Assembly: GCF_963378105.1 (NCBI RefSeq)
Contig: NZ_OY726398.1
Coordinates: 2,170,001-2,234,000, forward strand
Length of the DNA: 64,000 bases
From: Mycolicibacter sp. MU0102
GTDB lineage: Bacteria; Actinomycetota; Actinomycetes; Mycobacteriales; Mycobacteriaceae
Direction of reading: 5' to 3'
A model generated the notes under the pieces. That model was not told where the DNA came from, did no database searches, and was given only the letters and a program-made list of their open reading frames with translations. Below, piece by piece: positions 16,854-25,558 of this stretch. Numbering within the stretch: the stretch's first letter is position 1; every line of letters starts with the position of its first letter. A program made the translations under genes and the position numbers.

Positions 16854-17273
16854 CTACTTAGGGCCGTGGGTCTCGCACAGCACGCGCGCCGGGTTACCGG
16901 TGGCGGTGTTCTCGCTGACCACCTTGCCGTTGACGGTGACCGTGCAGGTCAGGGCGCCGGGACCGGCGCTCTGCGCGCTCAGCGAGTACGAGGACGGACT
17001 GGCCGCGTTCGCCATCGAGCCCGTCAGCTGAATGGACCACGGCAGCGGGGCGTTGGTCGCGTGCGCCTGACCGTTCTGGCCTTGGTAGGTGATGTAGCTG
17101 GCGACCCCGGTACCGGTGAGGTCGTAGCGGACCGGCACCTTGGTGTGGTCCGGCGTCGCGCCGGCCGTCCCGACACCGGTGAGGGTGGCCGACGCGACGA
17201 GGGCGCCGAGCAGCAACGACATCGCCTTGCGGGGCATCCGGACCGGTGCGGGGTGAGCTGTCATGGCCGTCAC
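16854..17273 (-). CDS. Secreted protein with MmpS-like domain
   Basis: The 139-residue product has an N-terminal signal peptide (hydrophobic KAMSLLLGALVASATLTGV, cleavage near AGA-TPDH). A beta-rich domain follows with the MmpS pattern VRYDLTGTGVASYITY, LPWSIQLTG, GALTCTVTVNGKVVSEN and a C-terminal Cys. MmpS proteins assist MmpL lipid exporters; this one has no MmpL next to it. The GTG at 17273 overlaps the phosphoketolase stop (GTGA), so it is translationally coupled to xfp; the ATG at 17264 is an alternative start. The two Cys could form a disulfide. Confidence 0.8.
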   Translation of the reverse strand: MTAMTAHPAPVRMPRKAMSLLLGALVASATLTGVGTAGATPDHTKVPVRYDLTGTGVASYITYQGQNGQAHATNAPLPWSIQLTGSMANAASPSSYSLSAQSAGPGALTCTVTVNGKVVSENTATGNPARVLCETHGPK

Positions 17274-19684
17274 CTTATCTCCCCGCTGTGCGGGTCTGCG
17301 CCCGATCGCCAGGTCCAGTTGGTGATCCGGGGATCGTCCTCCCCGTGCTCGCGGGTGTAGAGCCGCGCGGCCATCCGCGCATCGACCATCTGCTGGCGCA
17401 GTACCGCGTGGCGACCGCCCAGGCTCGGCACCCGGTCGATCACGTCCATCACCAAGTGGAAACGGTCCAGATCGTTGAGCATCACCATGTCGAACGGTGT
17501 TGTCGTGGTGCCGCGTTCGCGGTAGCCGCGGACATGCATCTGGTCGTGATTTGCCCGCGAGTAGGTCAGTCGGTGGATCAACCAGGGGTAGCCGTGATAG
17601 GCGAAGATCACCGGCTTGTCGCGGGTGAACAGCGCATCGAATTCGTTGTCCGGCAACCCGTGCGGGTGTTCGGTCGTCGGTTGGAGGCGCATGATGTCCA
17701 CGACATTGACCACACGCACGGCGAGGTCGGGCAATTCGTCGCGCAGGATGTCGGCGGCGGCCAGGGTTTCGAGCGTAGGAATATCCCCGGCGCAGGCGAG
17801 CACCACGTCCGGCTCACCGGTGGTGGTGCCGGCCCACTCCCAGATACCCAAGCCACGAGTGCAGTGCGCCACCGCCGCCGGCATATCGAGGTAGGCCAGC
17901 GCCGGCTGCTTGCCGGCGACGATCACGTTGACGTAATTGCGGCTGCGCAGGCAGTGATCGGCCACCGACAGCAGCGTGTTGGCGTCCGGCGGCAGGTAGA
18001 CCCGCACTACTTCGGGCCGCTTGTTGGCCACCAGGTCGATGAACCCGGGATCCTGGTGTGACGCCCCGTTGTGGTCCTGGCGCCAGACGTGGGAGGTCAG
18101 CAGATAGTTCAGCGAGGCGATTGGTTGGCGCCACGGGAGTTCGCGGCTGACGGCCAGCCACTTGGCGTGCTGGTTGAACATCGAGTCAACGATGTGCACG
18201 AACGCCTCATAGCAGTTGAACAGCCCGTGCCGACCAGTCAGCAGATAGCCCTCCAGCCAGCCCTGGCACAGGTGCTCCGAGAGCACCTCCAGGACTCGCC
18301 CGTCCGGGGCCAGGTGATCGTCACCGGGGACGGTCTCCGACAGCCAGACCCGGTCGGTCGTGTCGAAGACCGCCGAGAGCCGGTTGGAGGCGGTCTCGTC
18401 GGGCCCCATCAACCGGAACCGGTCGCGGTTGCGGTCGATGACGTCGCGCAGGAACGTGCCGAGCACCCGCGTGGCCTCGTGCATCTCGGTCGCGGGCCGG
18501 GTTACCGGCACCGCGTAGTCGCGAAAATCAGGCAGGTCCAGATCGCGCAGTAGCAGCCCTCCATTGGCATGCGGGTTGGCGCTCATCCGGCGGTCCCCAT
18601 GCGGCGCCAGCGCCGACAGCTCCGGCAGTAGGCGTCCGGAGGAGTCGAACAGCTCCGCCGGGCGGTAGCTGCGAAGCCATTCCTCCAGTTGGCGGCGGTG
18701 CTCGGGGTCCGTGCGGGTCTGCGCGAGCGGTACCTGATGTGCCCGCCAGGTTCCCTCCACCTGGTGTCCGTCGACCACCTTCGGCCCGGTCCAGCCCTTC
18801 GGTGTGCGCAGCACGATCATCGGCCACACCGGGCGCATCGACGAGCCCTCGGTGCGCGCGGCGCGCCAGATCGCCGCGATGTCGTCGAACGCGTCATCGA
18901 GGGCGGCGGCGAGCAGTTGGTGTACGACAGCGGGATCGTCGCCGGCGACGGTGATCGGCCGGTACCCGTAACCGCGCAGCAGAGATTCCAATTCCGACTG
19001 CGGAATACGAGCCAGCACAGTGGGATTGGCGATCTTGTAGCCGTTGAGGTGCAGAATCGGCAGCACAGCGCCGTCCACGGCGGGGTTGAGAAACTTGTTC
19101 GAGTGCCAGCTGGCTGCCAGCGGTCCGGTCTCGGCCTCGCCGTCGCCGATCACGCAGGCGACCACCAGTTCGGGGTTGTCGAAGGCCGCACCGAAGGCAT
19201 GCACCAGCGCGTAGCCGAGTTCGCCGCCTTCGTGGATGGAACCCGGCGTCTCGGCTGCCACGTGGCTGGGGATGCCGCCGGGAAAAGAGAACTGTCGGAA
19301 CAACTTCCGGAGCCCGTCGACGTTCTCACCGATGCCCGTGTACACCTCGCCATAGGTGCCCTCGAGATAGGCGTTGGCGACCAGTGCCGGGCCGCCGTGG
19401 CCGGGTCCGGTGACGAAGATGACGTTGGCGTCGCGGTCGCGGATGATCCGGTTGAGATGCAGATAGAGCAGGTTCAGCCCTGGGGTGGTGCCCCAGTGTC
19501 CGAGCAGTCGGGGCTTGACGTGCTCAGCCCGCAGCGGTTCGGCCAGCAGGGGATTGTCCAGCAGGTAGATCTGGCCTACGGAGAGATAATTGGCGGCCCG
19601 CCAGTAGGCATCGAGGCGGGCCAGTTCATCGTCGGAGAGTGTGGGCGGTAACGGAGTCGCGTTGGCTGCACTCACCTTTTCCAT
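17270..19684 (-). CDS. xfp: Phosphoketolase (xylulose-5-P/fructose-6-P)
   Basis: Thiamine-diphosphate enzyme splitting xylulose-5-phosphate or fructose-6-phosphate with phosphate into acetyl phosphate plus an aldose phosphate. The 804 residues include the two family signatures EGGELGY and GDGEAETGPLAASWHSN (TPP/Mg binding) and the later blocks RQDHNGASHQDPGFID and NHDQMHVRGYRERGTTTTPFD (shown in part). The start ATG at 19684 gives the usual length; an open frame continues far upstream but is antisense to the CoA-transferase gene and not coding. I know of no phosphoketolase at this place in M. tuberculosis, so it is a species-specific insertion or a loss elsewhere. Acetyl phosphate would need Pta/AckA, not in this window. 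Confidence 0.95.
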   Translation of the reverse strand: MEKVSAANATPLPPTLSDDELARLDAYWRAANYLSVGQIYLLDNPLLAEPLRAEHVKPRLLGHWGTTPGLNLLYLHLNRIIRDRDANVIFVTGPGHGGPALVANAYLEGTYGEVYTGIGENVDGLRKLFRQFSFPGGIPSHVAAETPGSIHEGGELGYALVHAFGAAFDNPELVVACVIGDGEAETGPLAASWHSNKFLNPAVDGAVLPILHLNGYKIANPTVLARIPQSELESLLRGYGYRPITVAGDDPAVVHQLLAAALDDAFDDIAAIWRAARTEGSSMRPVWPMIVLRTPKGWTGPKVVDGHQVEGTWRAHQVPLAQTRTDPEHRRQLEEWLRSYRPAELFDSSGRLLPELSALAPHGDRRMSANPHANGGLLLRDLDLPDFRDYAVPVTRPATEMHEATRVLGTFLRDVIDRNRDRFRLMGPDETASNRLSAVFDTTDRVWLSETVPGDDHLAPDGRVLEVLSEHLCQGWLEGYLLTGRHGLFNCYEAFVHIVDSMFNQHAKWLAVSRELPWRQPIASLNYLLTSHVWRQDHNGASHQDPGFIDLVANKRPEVVRVYLPPDANTLLSVADHCLRSRNYVNVIVAGKQPALAYLDMPAAVAHCTRGLGIWEWAGTTTGEPDVVLACAGDIPTLETLAAADILRDELPDLAVRVVNVVDIMRLQPTTEHPHGLPDNEFDALFTRDKPVIFAYHGYPWLIHRLTYSRANHDQMHVRGYRERGTTTTPFDMVMLNDLDRFHLVMDVIDRVPSLGGRHAVLRQQMVDARMAARLYTREHGEDDPRITNWTWRSGADPHSGEIR

Positions 19685-19732
19685 TGTCGCGCCCAACTCC
19701 GAACGCGGCAACCGATTCATTACCCTGACTGC

Positions 19733-22162
19733 GTGCTGCTGAAATCGGTTCGTGTGCTCGATCTGGCCTGCGGCGACGCCGACGCGGTCACCCGGTTGCT
19801 GGCCGACCTGGGAGCCGACGTGCTCAAGGTGGAGCCCCCCGGTGGCAGTCCGGCGCGGGCCGCGGCACCGCTGCTGGGCGGTGTGAGCATCGCGTTCGCG
19901 CTGCACAACGCGAACAAGCGCTCCATCACGTTGGATGCCGCCGAGGAGCGCGATCGCCGCCGCTTCGAGGAGTTGGCCGGGACCGCCGACATCGTGGTGG
20001 ACAGCGGCTTGCCGGGGCGCGCCGCGGACTTCGGGACCTCCTGCGCTGGTCTGGCCGACCGATTCGCTCACCTGGTGACCATGTCGGTCACCGATTTCGG
20101 GACCAGCGGTCCGCGCGCACAGTGGCAGGCCACCGACGCGGTGCTCTACGCACTCTCCGGCGCCCTGTCCCGGTCGGGCCCCACCACCGGGACCCCGGTA
20201 CTGCCGCCGGACGGGATCGCCTCGGCGACCGCGGCGGTGCAGGCCGCCTGGGCGGTGCTGGTCGGCTATTTCAACCGGTTGCGCTGCGGAACCGGGGATT
20301 ACATCGACTTTTCCCGGTTCGACGCGGTGGCCACTGTGCTCGATCCGATATTCGGCGCGCACGGCCAGGTCGCCGCGGCCCAGCGTGCGTCGAGCCGGTG
20401 GCGCGGGCGGCCCCGCAACCAGGACGCCTATCCGATCTACGCGTGCCGCGACGGCTACGTCCGGCTTTGCGTCATGTCCCCGCGGCAGTGGCGCGCACTG
20501 TGGAGCTGGCTGGGGGAGCCGGCCGAATACGCCGACCCCAAGTTCGGCGTGATCGGCGAACGGTTCGCTGTCTGGCCGCAGATCAGTGCCCTGATCCGTG
20601 CACTGTTCGCCAGCCAGGACATGGCGGATCTGGTCACTGCCGGGCAATCTCGTGGTGTCCCCATCGCCGCGGTCGGCGATCCTGCGCAGGTGCTGGCCGA
20701 GGAACACTTCGCGGTCGCGCAGGCGGTCACCCGGACCGAGCTGGCTCCGGGGCTGCCCGCGGTGATCCCGACCGGCTACTACGTGGTCGACGACCGGCGA
20801 GCGGGTTTTCGGACCCCCGCCCCTGCCGTTGGCGAGGGGGACGCCGGCTGGCTGGCCGAACCGTTGGCGGAGCCGACGGTGCGCGGTGCGGTCGGCGCCC
20901 GGCCGTTCGAGGATCTGCGGATCGTCGACCTGGGTGTGATCGTTGCCGGCGGGGAAGCCAGCCGGCTCTTCGGTGACCTGGGTGCCGAGATCATCAAGGT
21001 GGAGAGCGCGGCCTACCCCGACGGGCTGCGGCAGGCGCGCCCCGGGGCGGCGATGAGCGAGTCGTTCGCCTGGACGCACCGCAACAATTCCGGGCTCGGC
21101 CTGGATCTGCGCAGCCCGGCAGGCAAGGAGATCTTCACTGGCCTGGTCGGCGCCGCGGACGCGGTGTTCGCCAACTTCAAGCCAGGAACCCTTGCCGCCC
21201 TGGGCTTTTCCTACGATGACTTGCGCGCGATCAACCCGCGGATCGTCCTCGCCGAGAGCAGCGCCTTCGGTGAGTCCGGGCCGTGGAGTGACCGGATGGG
21301 CTATGGCCCACTGGTGCGTGCCACCACCGGGGTCACCGCACTATGGACGTCTCCCGACCCTGCCAGGGACACCGAGCGCCATCCGTTCTACGACGCGACC
21401 ACCGTGTTCCCCGATCATGTCGTTGCGCGGGTCGCCGCCATCGGAGCGCTGGCCGCGCTGATCGGGCGCCGGAGCACCGCCGCTGGCAGCCACGTTCACG
21501 TGTCGCAGGCCGAGACCGCCGTCAACCAGCTCGACACCAGCTATGTGGCCCGCGCCGCCGGCTCGGCCGTCCAGCCGGACACCGAGGTGGATCTGGTCTG
21601 TCCGTGCGCCGGCGATGACGAATGGTGTGTGATCTCGATCCGGACCGACGCCGATATGCATGCTGTCGCTGCGGCTTTCGGCGATGAAGGATTGGCCGAC
21701 GAGCCACGTTTGCGCACCGGCGCCGGTCGCACCGCTCACCGTGCGGAGCTGGCCGCGGCGTTGGGTCGCCACACCGCGGTCCATACCCCGACTGGGGTAG
21801 CCGAACTGCTGCAGGGAAGCGGCGTGGCCGCCGCGCCGATGAACCGGCCACCCGATGTCGCCGACGACCCCCAGCTGGCCCACCGTGCGGTGTTCGCGCC
21901 CATGACGCACCCGCTGATCGAGCACCCGCTGCCGGCCGAAACCGGCCCCGCTCCCTTCCGCAATATCCCGGTGGCGCCGCAGCGGCCCGCACCGCTGCCC
22001 GGTCAGGACACGCGGGAGATTTGCCGGTCGCTGCTCGGACTCGACGACGGCGAGACCGACCGGTTGATCGCCGACGGCGTGCTGTTCACCGGCGGTTCAG
22101 CGAGGCTCGACGGAGGAGAGGCGAAGCTGCGACCGCCGCATGAGCCCGGCGGATTAGTCTGA
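19733..22162 (+). CDS. Double-domain family III CoA-transferase (CaiB/BaiF type)
   Basis: The 809-residue protein contains two CaiB-type modules, each starting with a Rossmann-like half (VRVLDLACGDADAVTRLLAD and LRIVDLGVIVAGGEASRLFG). Family III enzymes swap CoA between acids through an aspartyl-CoA intermediate. In an ungapped alignment to remembered CaiB around D169, the first module has Ser164 at the catalytic place (GIASATAAV) and the second keeps Asp561 (FPDHVVAR). The start is a GTG at 19733. The next gene, a thiolase-like protein, begins 5 bp later, so the two form an operon as in Rv1866-Rv1867. Substrate unknown. Confidence 0.9.
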   Translation: MLLKSVRVLDLACGDADAVTRLLADLGADVLKVEPPGGSPARAAAPLLGGVSIAFALHNANKRSITLDAAEERDRRRFEELAGTADIVVDSGLPGRAADFGTSCAGLADRFAHLVTMSVTDFGTSGPRAQWQATDAVLYALSGALSRSGPTTGTPVLPPDGIASATAAVQAAWAVLVGYFNRLRCGTGDYIDFSRFDAVATVLDPIFGAHGQVAAAQRASSRWRGRPRNQDAYPIYACRDGYVRLCVMSPRQWRALWSWLGEPAEYADPKFGVIGERFAVWPQISALIRALFASQDMADLVTAGQSRGVPIAAVGDPAQVLAEEHFAVAQAVTRTELAPGLPAVIPTGYYVVDDRRAGFRTPAPAVGEGDAGWLAEPLAEPTVRGAVGARPFEDLRIVDLGVIVAGGEASRLFGDLGAEIIKVESAAYPDGLRQARPGAAMSESFAWTHRNNSGLGLDLRSPAGKEIFTGLVGAADAVFANFKPGTLAALGFSYDDLRAINPRIVLAESSAFGESGPWSDRMGYGPLVRATTGVTALWTSPDPARDTERHPFYDATTVFPDHVVARVAAIGALAALIGRRSTAAGSHVHVSQAETAVNQLDTSYVARAAGSAVQPDTEVDLVCPCAGDDEWCVISIRTDADMHAVAAAFGDEGLADEPRLRTGAGRTAHRAELAAALGRHTAVHTPTGVAELLQGSGVAAAPMNRPPDVADDPQLAHRAVFAPMTHPLIEHPLPAETGPAPFRNIPVAPQRPAPLPGQDTREICRSLLGLDDGETDRLIADGVLFTGGSARLDGGEAKLRPPHEPGGLV

Positions 22163-22167
22163 CGTCC

Positions 22168-23643
22168 ATGCCTGTCGACCCCCGGACACCGGTACTGATC
22201 GGCTACGGCCAGGTCAACCACCGCGACGACACCGACGCGATAGAACCCGTCGATCTCATGGTTGCCGCGGCACGCCATGCCGCCCACGACCGGGTGCTGC
22301 GTGCGGTCGACTCGATTCGGGTGGTGAACCTGCTCTCAGCGCGTTACCGCGATCCGGGCGCGTTGCTCGGACAGCGGATCGGGGCGCAGCGCCCCGCCAC
22401 CCGGTACAGCCCGGTGGGCGGCAACGTGCCGCAGTCCCTGGTGAATCAGGCCTGCCTGGACATCCGCGACGGCCGAGCCGGCGTCGTGCTGGTGGCCGGC
22501 GGCGAGACGTGGCGCACCCGGACCAGGCTGCGGCGTGCCGGCGGCAAACTGGCCTGGACGCAGCAGGACGACTCGGTCCCGATAGCCCAATGCGAGGGCG
22601 AAGACGTGCCGATGGTCGGCCCGGCCGAAGAGCGCATCGGATTGGACCGGCCCGCCTACGTCTACCCACTGTTCGAACAGGCGTTGCGGATCGCCGCGGG
22701 GGAGAAGGTCGAAGACCACCGCCGGCGCATCGGTGAACTGTGGTCTCGGTTCAATGCGGTCGCAGTCGACAACCCGCACGCGTGGATCCGGAACCCGGTG
22801 GCCGCGGAGGAGATCTGGCAGCCGGGTCCGAAGAACCGGATGATCAGCTGGCCCTACACCAAGTTGATGAACTCCAACAACATGGTCGATCAGGCGGCCG
22901 CGCTGGTGCTCACCTCGGTTCAGACCGCCACCGAGTTGCGGATCCCCACCGAGAACTGGATTTTCCCGCAGGCCGGTACCGACGCCCACGACACCTATGC
23001 CATTGCCAACCGCGCCGAACTGCACCGATCGCCGGCGATCCGGATCGCGGGGGCCCGGGCATTGGAGCTGGCCGGGGCCGGTGTCGGCGACATCGATCAC
23101 GTCGACCTGTACTCGTGCTTCCCGTCTGCGGTGCAGGTGGCGGCGGCCGAACTCGGGCTTGCCGTCGATGACCCCGGCCGGCCGCTGACGGTGACCGGCG
23201 GGCTCACCTTCGCCGGTGGCCCATGGAACAACTACGTCATGCATTCGATCGCCACCCTGGCCGAACTGCTGGTGGCCAATCCCGGGCGGCGCGGCCTGAT
23301 CACCGCCAACGGCGGCTACCTGACCAAGCACAGTTTCGGGGTGTACGGAACGCAGCCGCCACCGGAGGGATTCCGTTGGGAGGACGTGCAACCCGAGGTG
23401 GACGCGCAGGCCACTCGGCCGTCGGTGGTGCAGTGGCAGGGGATCGGTGAGGTGGAGTCGTGGACCACACCGTTCGATCGCGACGGACGCCCGCTGCAGG
23501 CGTTCTTGGCGGTCCGCACGCCCGACGGTTCGCGGACCCTGGCGGTGCTGCGAGACCCCGATGCCGCCGAGTCGACGGTGCGCGAGGATATCGCCGGTGC
23601 TTCGGTCGACGTGCATGAAGACGGCACCGCGACGCTGCGCTAG
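22168..23643 (+). CDS. Thiolase-like acetyl-CoA acetyltransferase family protein
   Basis: The 491-residue protein belongs to the SCP-x/thiolase superfamily: it has GVVLVAGGETWRTRTR, the block DHVDLYSCFPSAVQVAAAELGL near the second catalytic half, and GGLTFAGGPWNNYVMHSI and NGGYLTKHSFGVYGT. About 60 residues at the C-terminus form an extra domain (LQAFLAVRTPDGSRTLAVL). It probably handles CoA esters released or used by the adjacent CoA-transferase. Corresponds to Rv1867. Its stop codon overlaps the stop of the convergent reductase gene by 4 bp. Confidence 0.85.
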   Translation: MPVDPRTPVLIGYGQVNHRDDTDAIEPVDLMVAAARHAAHDRVLRAVDSIRVVNLLSARYRDPGALLGQRIGAQRPATRYSPVGGNVPQSLVNQACLDIRDGRAGVVLVAGGETWRTRTRLRRAGGKLAWTQQDDSVPIAQCEGEDVPMVGPAEERIGLDRPAYVYPLFEQALRIAAGEKVEDHRRRIGELWSRFNAVAVDNPHAWIRNPVAAEEIWQPGPKNRMISWPYTKLMNSNNMVDQAAALVLTSVQTATELRIPTENWIFPQAGTDAHDTYAIANRAELHRSPAIRIAGARALELAGAGVGDIDHVDLYSCFPSAVQVAAAELGLAVDDPGRPLTVTGGLTFAGGPWNNYVMHSIATLAELLVANPGRRGLITANGGYLTKHSFGVYGTQPPPEGFRWEDVQPEVDAQATRPSVVQWQGIGEVESWTTPFDRDGRPLQAFLAVRTPDGSRTLAVLRDPDAAESTVREDIAGASVDVHEDGTATLR

Positions 23644-24842
23644 GTGGTCAGCCGGTCCGGGTTGACGGGTGCCTGGGCGTTGATCAACGCCTTGATGTCG
23701 TCGAGGCCCTCCCAGATGTTGACGTTCATCCCGGCGAGCACCCGGTTGTCGTCATCGAGCCAGAAGCTGGTGTATTCGCGGCCGGTGGGATCGCCGCGAA
23801 ACACCACGCGGGCGTAGTGCGGCGCGTAGCCGACATACTCCATGCCGAGGTCGTATTGGTCGGTGAAAAAATAGGGCAGCTCGGTGTATTCGGCGGCTTC
23901 GCCGAGCATGCCGGACACAGCGACCGCCGGTTGTTTGAGGGCGTTGGCCCAGTGCTCGGTCCGGATCCGGGTGCCGAACAACGGATGCTGCGCGGCCGCG
24001 ATGTCGCCGACGGCATAGATGTCGGGGTCGCTGCTGCGCAGCCCGGCGTCCACGACCACGCCGCCGTCACTGGTGGAAAGGCCGGCCTGCTGGGCCAATT
24101 CGATGTTGGGCTGGGCGCCGACCGCGACGAGCACTGCGTCCGCGCGGATCTGCGAGCCGTCGCCCAGTCGCAGGCCGGCGGCGGCACCGCCGGCGGTGGT
24201 GATCTCGGCGACCGTCGCCCCGGTACGCAGGTCGACGCCATGCTCGCGGTGCAGGTCGGCGAAGACCGCGGCGTTCTCCGCGCCGAGACCGGCCAGCAGC
24301 GGCAGCGCGGCACTTTCGACCACGGTGACGTCGACGCCGCGCTGGCGTGCGGCTGCGGCCACCTCCATACCGATCCAGCCCGCACCCACCACCGCCAGCG
24401 AATCACCGCTCGCCAGCGCCGAATCCAGCGCCGAGGCATCCTCGAAAGTCCGCAGATAGTGCACGCGCGGGGCGTCGGCTCCCGGGATCGGTAGCCGCCG
24501 CGACCGTGAACCCGTCGCCAACAGCAGTCTGTCGTAGCCAAGGCTGGTGCCGTCGGACAGCGTGACGCTGTGAGCGGACGGATCCACACTGGTGACGCGG
24601 TTACCCAGCCGTAGGTCGATCTTGTGGTCGCGGTACCAGGATTGGGGTTTCACGGTGAAGTCGTCGAGGGTCTTCTTGCCCGCGAGGAATTCCTTGGACA
24701 ATGGTGGCCGCTCGTAAGGCAGCTGTTGTTCCTCCCCGACAAGCACGATCGTTCCGTCGAAGTTCTTGTCGCGGAGTGCTTCGGCGGCCTTGGCCCCGGC
24801 CAGACCGGCGCCGACGATCACGAACGTGGCCGATGTCGACAC
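23640..24842 (-). CDS. FAD-dependent ferredoxin/rubredoxin reductase-type oxidoreductase
   Basis: The 400-residue enzyme transfers electrons from NAD(P)H through FAD to a ferredoxin-type partner. It has the FAD fold FVIVGAGLAGAKAAEALR, the family block YERPPLSKEFLAG, the NAD fold AVVGAGWIGMEVAAAARQRG and the FAD block DIYAVGDIAAAQHPLFG. The GTG at 24842 is preceded at 6 bp by a strong site GGAGGA and is preferred to an ATG seven codons upstream at 24863 that has no site. Corresponds to Rv1869c. No ferredoxin gene is adjacent. Confidence 0.92.
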   Translation of the reverse strand: MSTSATFVIVGAGLAGAKAAEALRDKNFDGTIVLVGEEQQLPYERPPLSKEFLAGKKTLDDFTVKPQSWYRDHKIDLRLGNRVTSVDPSAHSVTLSDGTSLGYDRLLLATGSRSRRLPIPGADAPRVHYLRTFEDASALDSALASGDSLAVVGAGWIGMEVAAAARQRGVDVTVVESAALPLLAGLGAENAAVFADLHREHGVDLRTGATVAEITTAGGAAAGLRLGDGSQIRADAVLVAVGAQPNIELAQQAGLSTSDGGVVVDAGLRSSDPDIYAVGDIAAAQHPLFGTRIRTEHWANALKQPAVAVSGMLGEAAEYTELPYFFTDQYDLGMEYVGYAPHYARVVFRGDPTGREYTSFWLDDDNRVLAGMNVNIWEGLDDIKALINAQAPVNPDRLTT

Positions 24843-24848
24843 GTGTTG

Positions 24849-24854
24849 TCCTCC
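24849..24854 (-). promoter_or_regulatory. Ribosome binding site GGAGGA deciding the reductase start
   Basis: On the minus strand GGAGGA lies 6 nt before GTG 24842 and downstream of the alternative ATG at 24863. It therefore supports the shorter protein VSTSATFVIVGAG with GTG read as Met. Confidence 0.75.
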
Positions 24855-24859
24855 GCTCG

Positions 24860-25495
24860 TCATTCGGTCAGCCGCTCGCGGACACCGGCGTCGGCGGAGT
24901 AGCGCACCAGAGCCGCAGCGAGCTCGGCATTGCGACCCTGCGACAGTGCACCGAGTTGCTTTGCGTCACTGGGTAACCCGAGATCGCGCGCGGCATCCAG
25001 CGCGCGGTCGTCGAAGGTAGAGCGGGCCCAGGGCCACACGTCTTGGACCTCGCGGAGAAAGATGCTCGCACCGACATCACCGATTCCCTTGAAGGACTTC
25101 AACGCCTCGGCGGCCGCTGCGATGTCGCGCCCGCTGCGTTCCGCCAGCAGCCGAAGATCGCCGCCGTAGTCCGTCTGCACCGCTTCGGCCAACTCGACCA
25201 GCATGGTGGCCGAACTCTCGTCGTAGCGGCGGTAATGGGCCCGGCCCATGGCGTCGATCAGCGTTTGTCGATCGGCTTCGAGCACCTTGTGCGGGGTACG
25301 CAACCCGCACTTGAACAGCTCGCGGGCGGCGCGGGCCGCGATGCTGGCGTCGATGGGCTTGCTGGCAAGCATGCACAGCATCAGCAGCTGGAACAGCGGC
25401 ATGGGCTGGTTGCGCAACCGGATGCCGGCCTCTTGGGCATAGGTGGTTCCCGCACGCCGCAGCAATCGGCGTACCAGTTCCTTGTGGGCAATCAC
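24860..25495 (-). CDS. HhH-GPD-like (endonuclease III fold) protein
   Basis: The 211-residue protein resembles base-excision glycosylases of the HhH-GPD superfamily. A helix-hairpin-helix LKSFKGIGDVGASIFLREV is followed by FDDRALDAARDLGLP, where glycosylases have the catalytic Asp. The iron-sulfur cluster Cys set of endonuclease III is not present. The GTG start at 25495 was kept; there is no ATG nearby. Its stop overlaps the upstream-most ATG of the reductase gene. Corresponds to Rv1870c. DNA repair activity is an inference. Confidence 0.8.
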   Translation of the reverse strand: MIAHKELVRRLLRRAGTTYAQEAGIRLRNQPMPLFQLLMLCMLASKPIDASIAARAARELFKCGLRTPHKVLEADRQTLIDAMGRAHYRRYDESSATMLVELAEAVQTDYGGDLRLLAERSGRDIAAAAEALKSFKGIGDVGASIFLREVQDVWPWARSTFDDRALDAARDLGLPSDAKQLGALSQGRNAELAAALVRYSADAGVRERLTE

Positions 25496-25558
25496 AGCAG
25501 CGCATATACCCGGATTCGTCGTAGCGAAAACCCGCCACGACCCGCGGGTGCGCGAGCG

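Noticed and set aside
17270..21079. Single 1269-codon open frame on the minus strand
   Set aside because: Only the part from 19684 down to 17270 has phosphoketolase motifs. The upstream 465 codons are antisense to the CoA-transferase gene and low in family signal.
22336..23616. 426-codon frame opposite the thiolase-like gene
   Set aside because: Antisense frame with no recognisable motif or start site.
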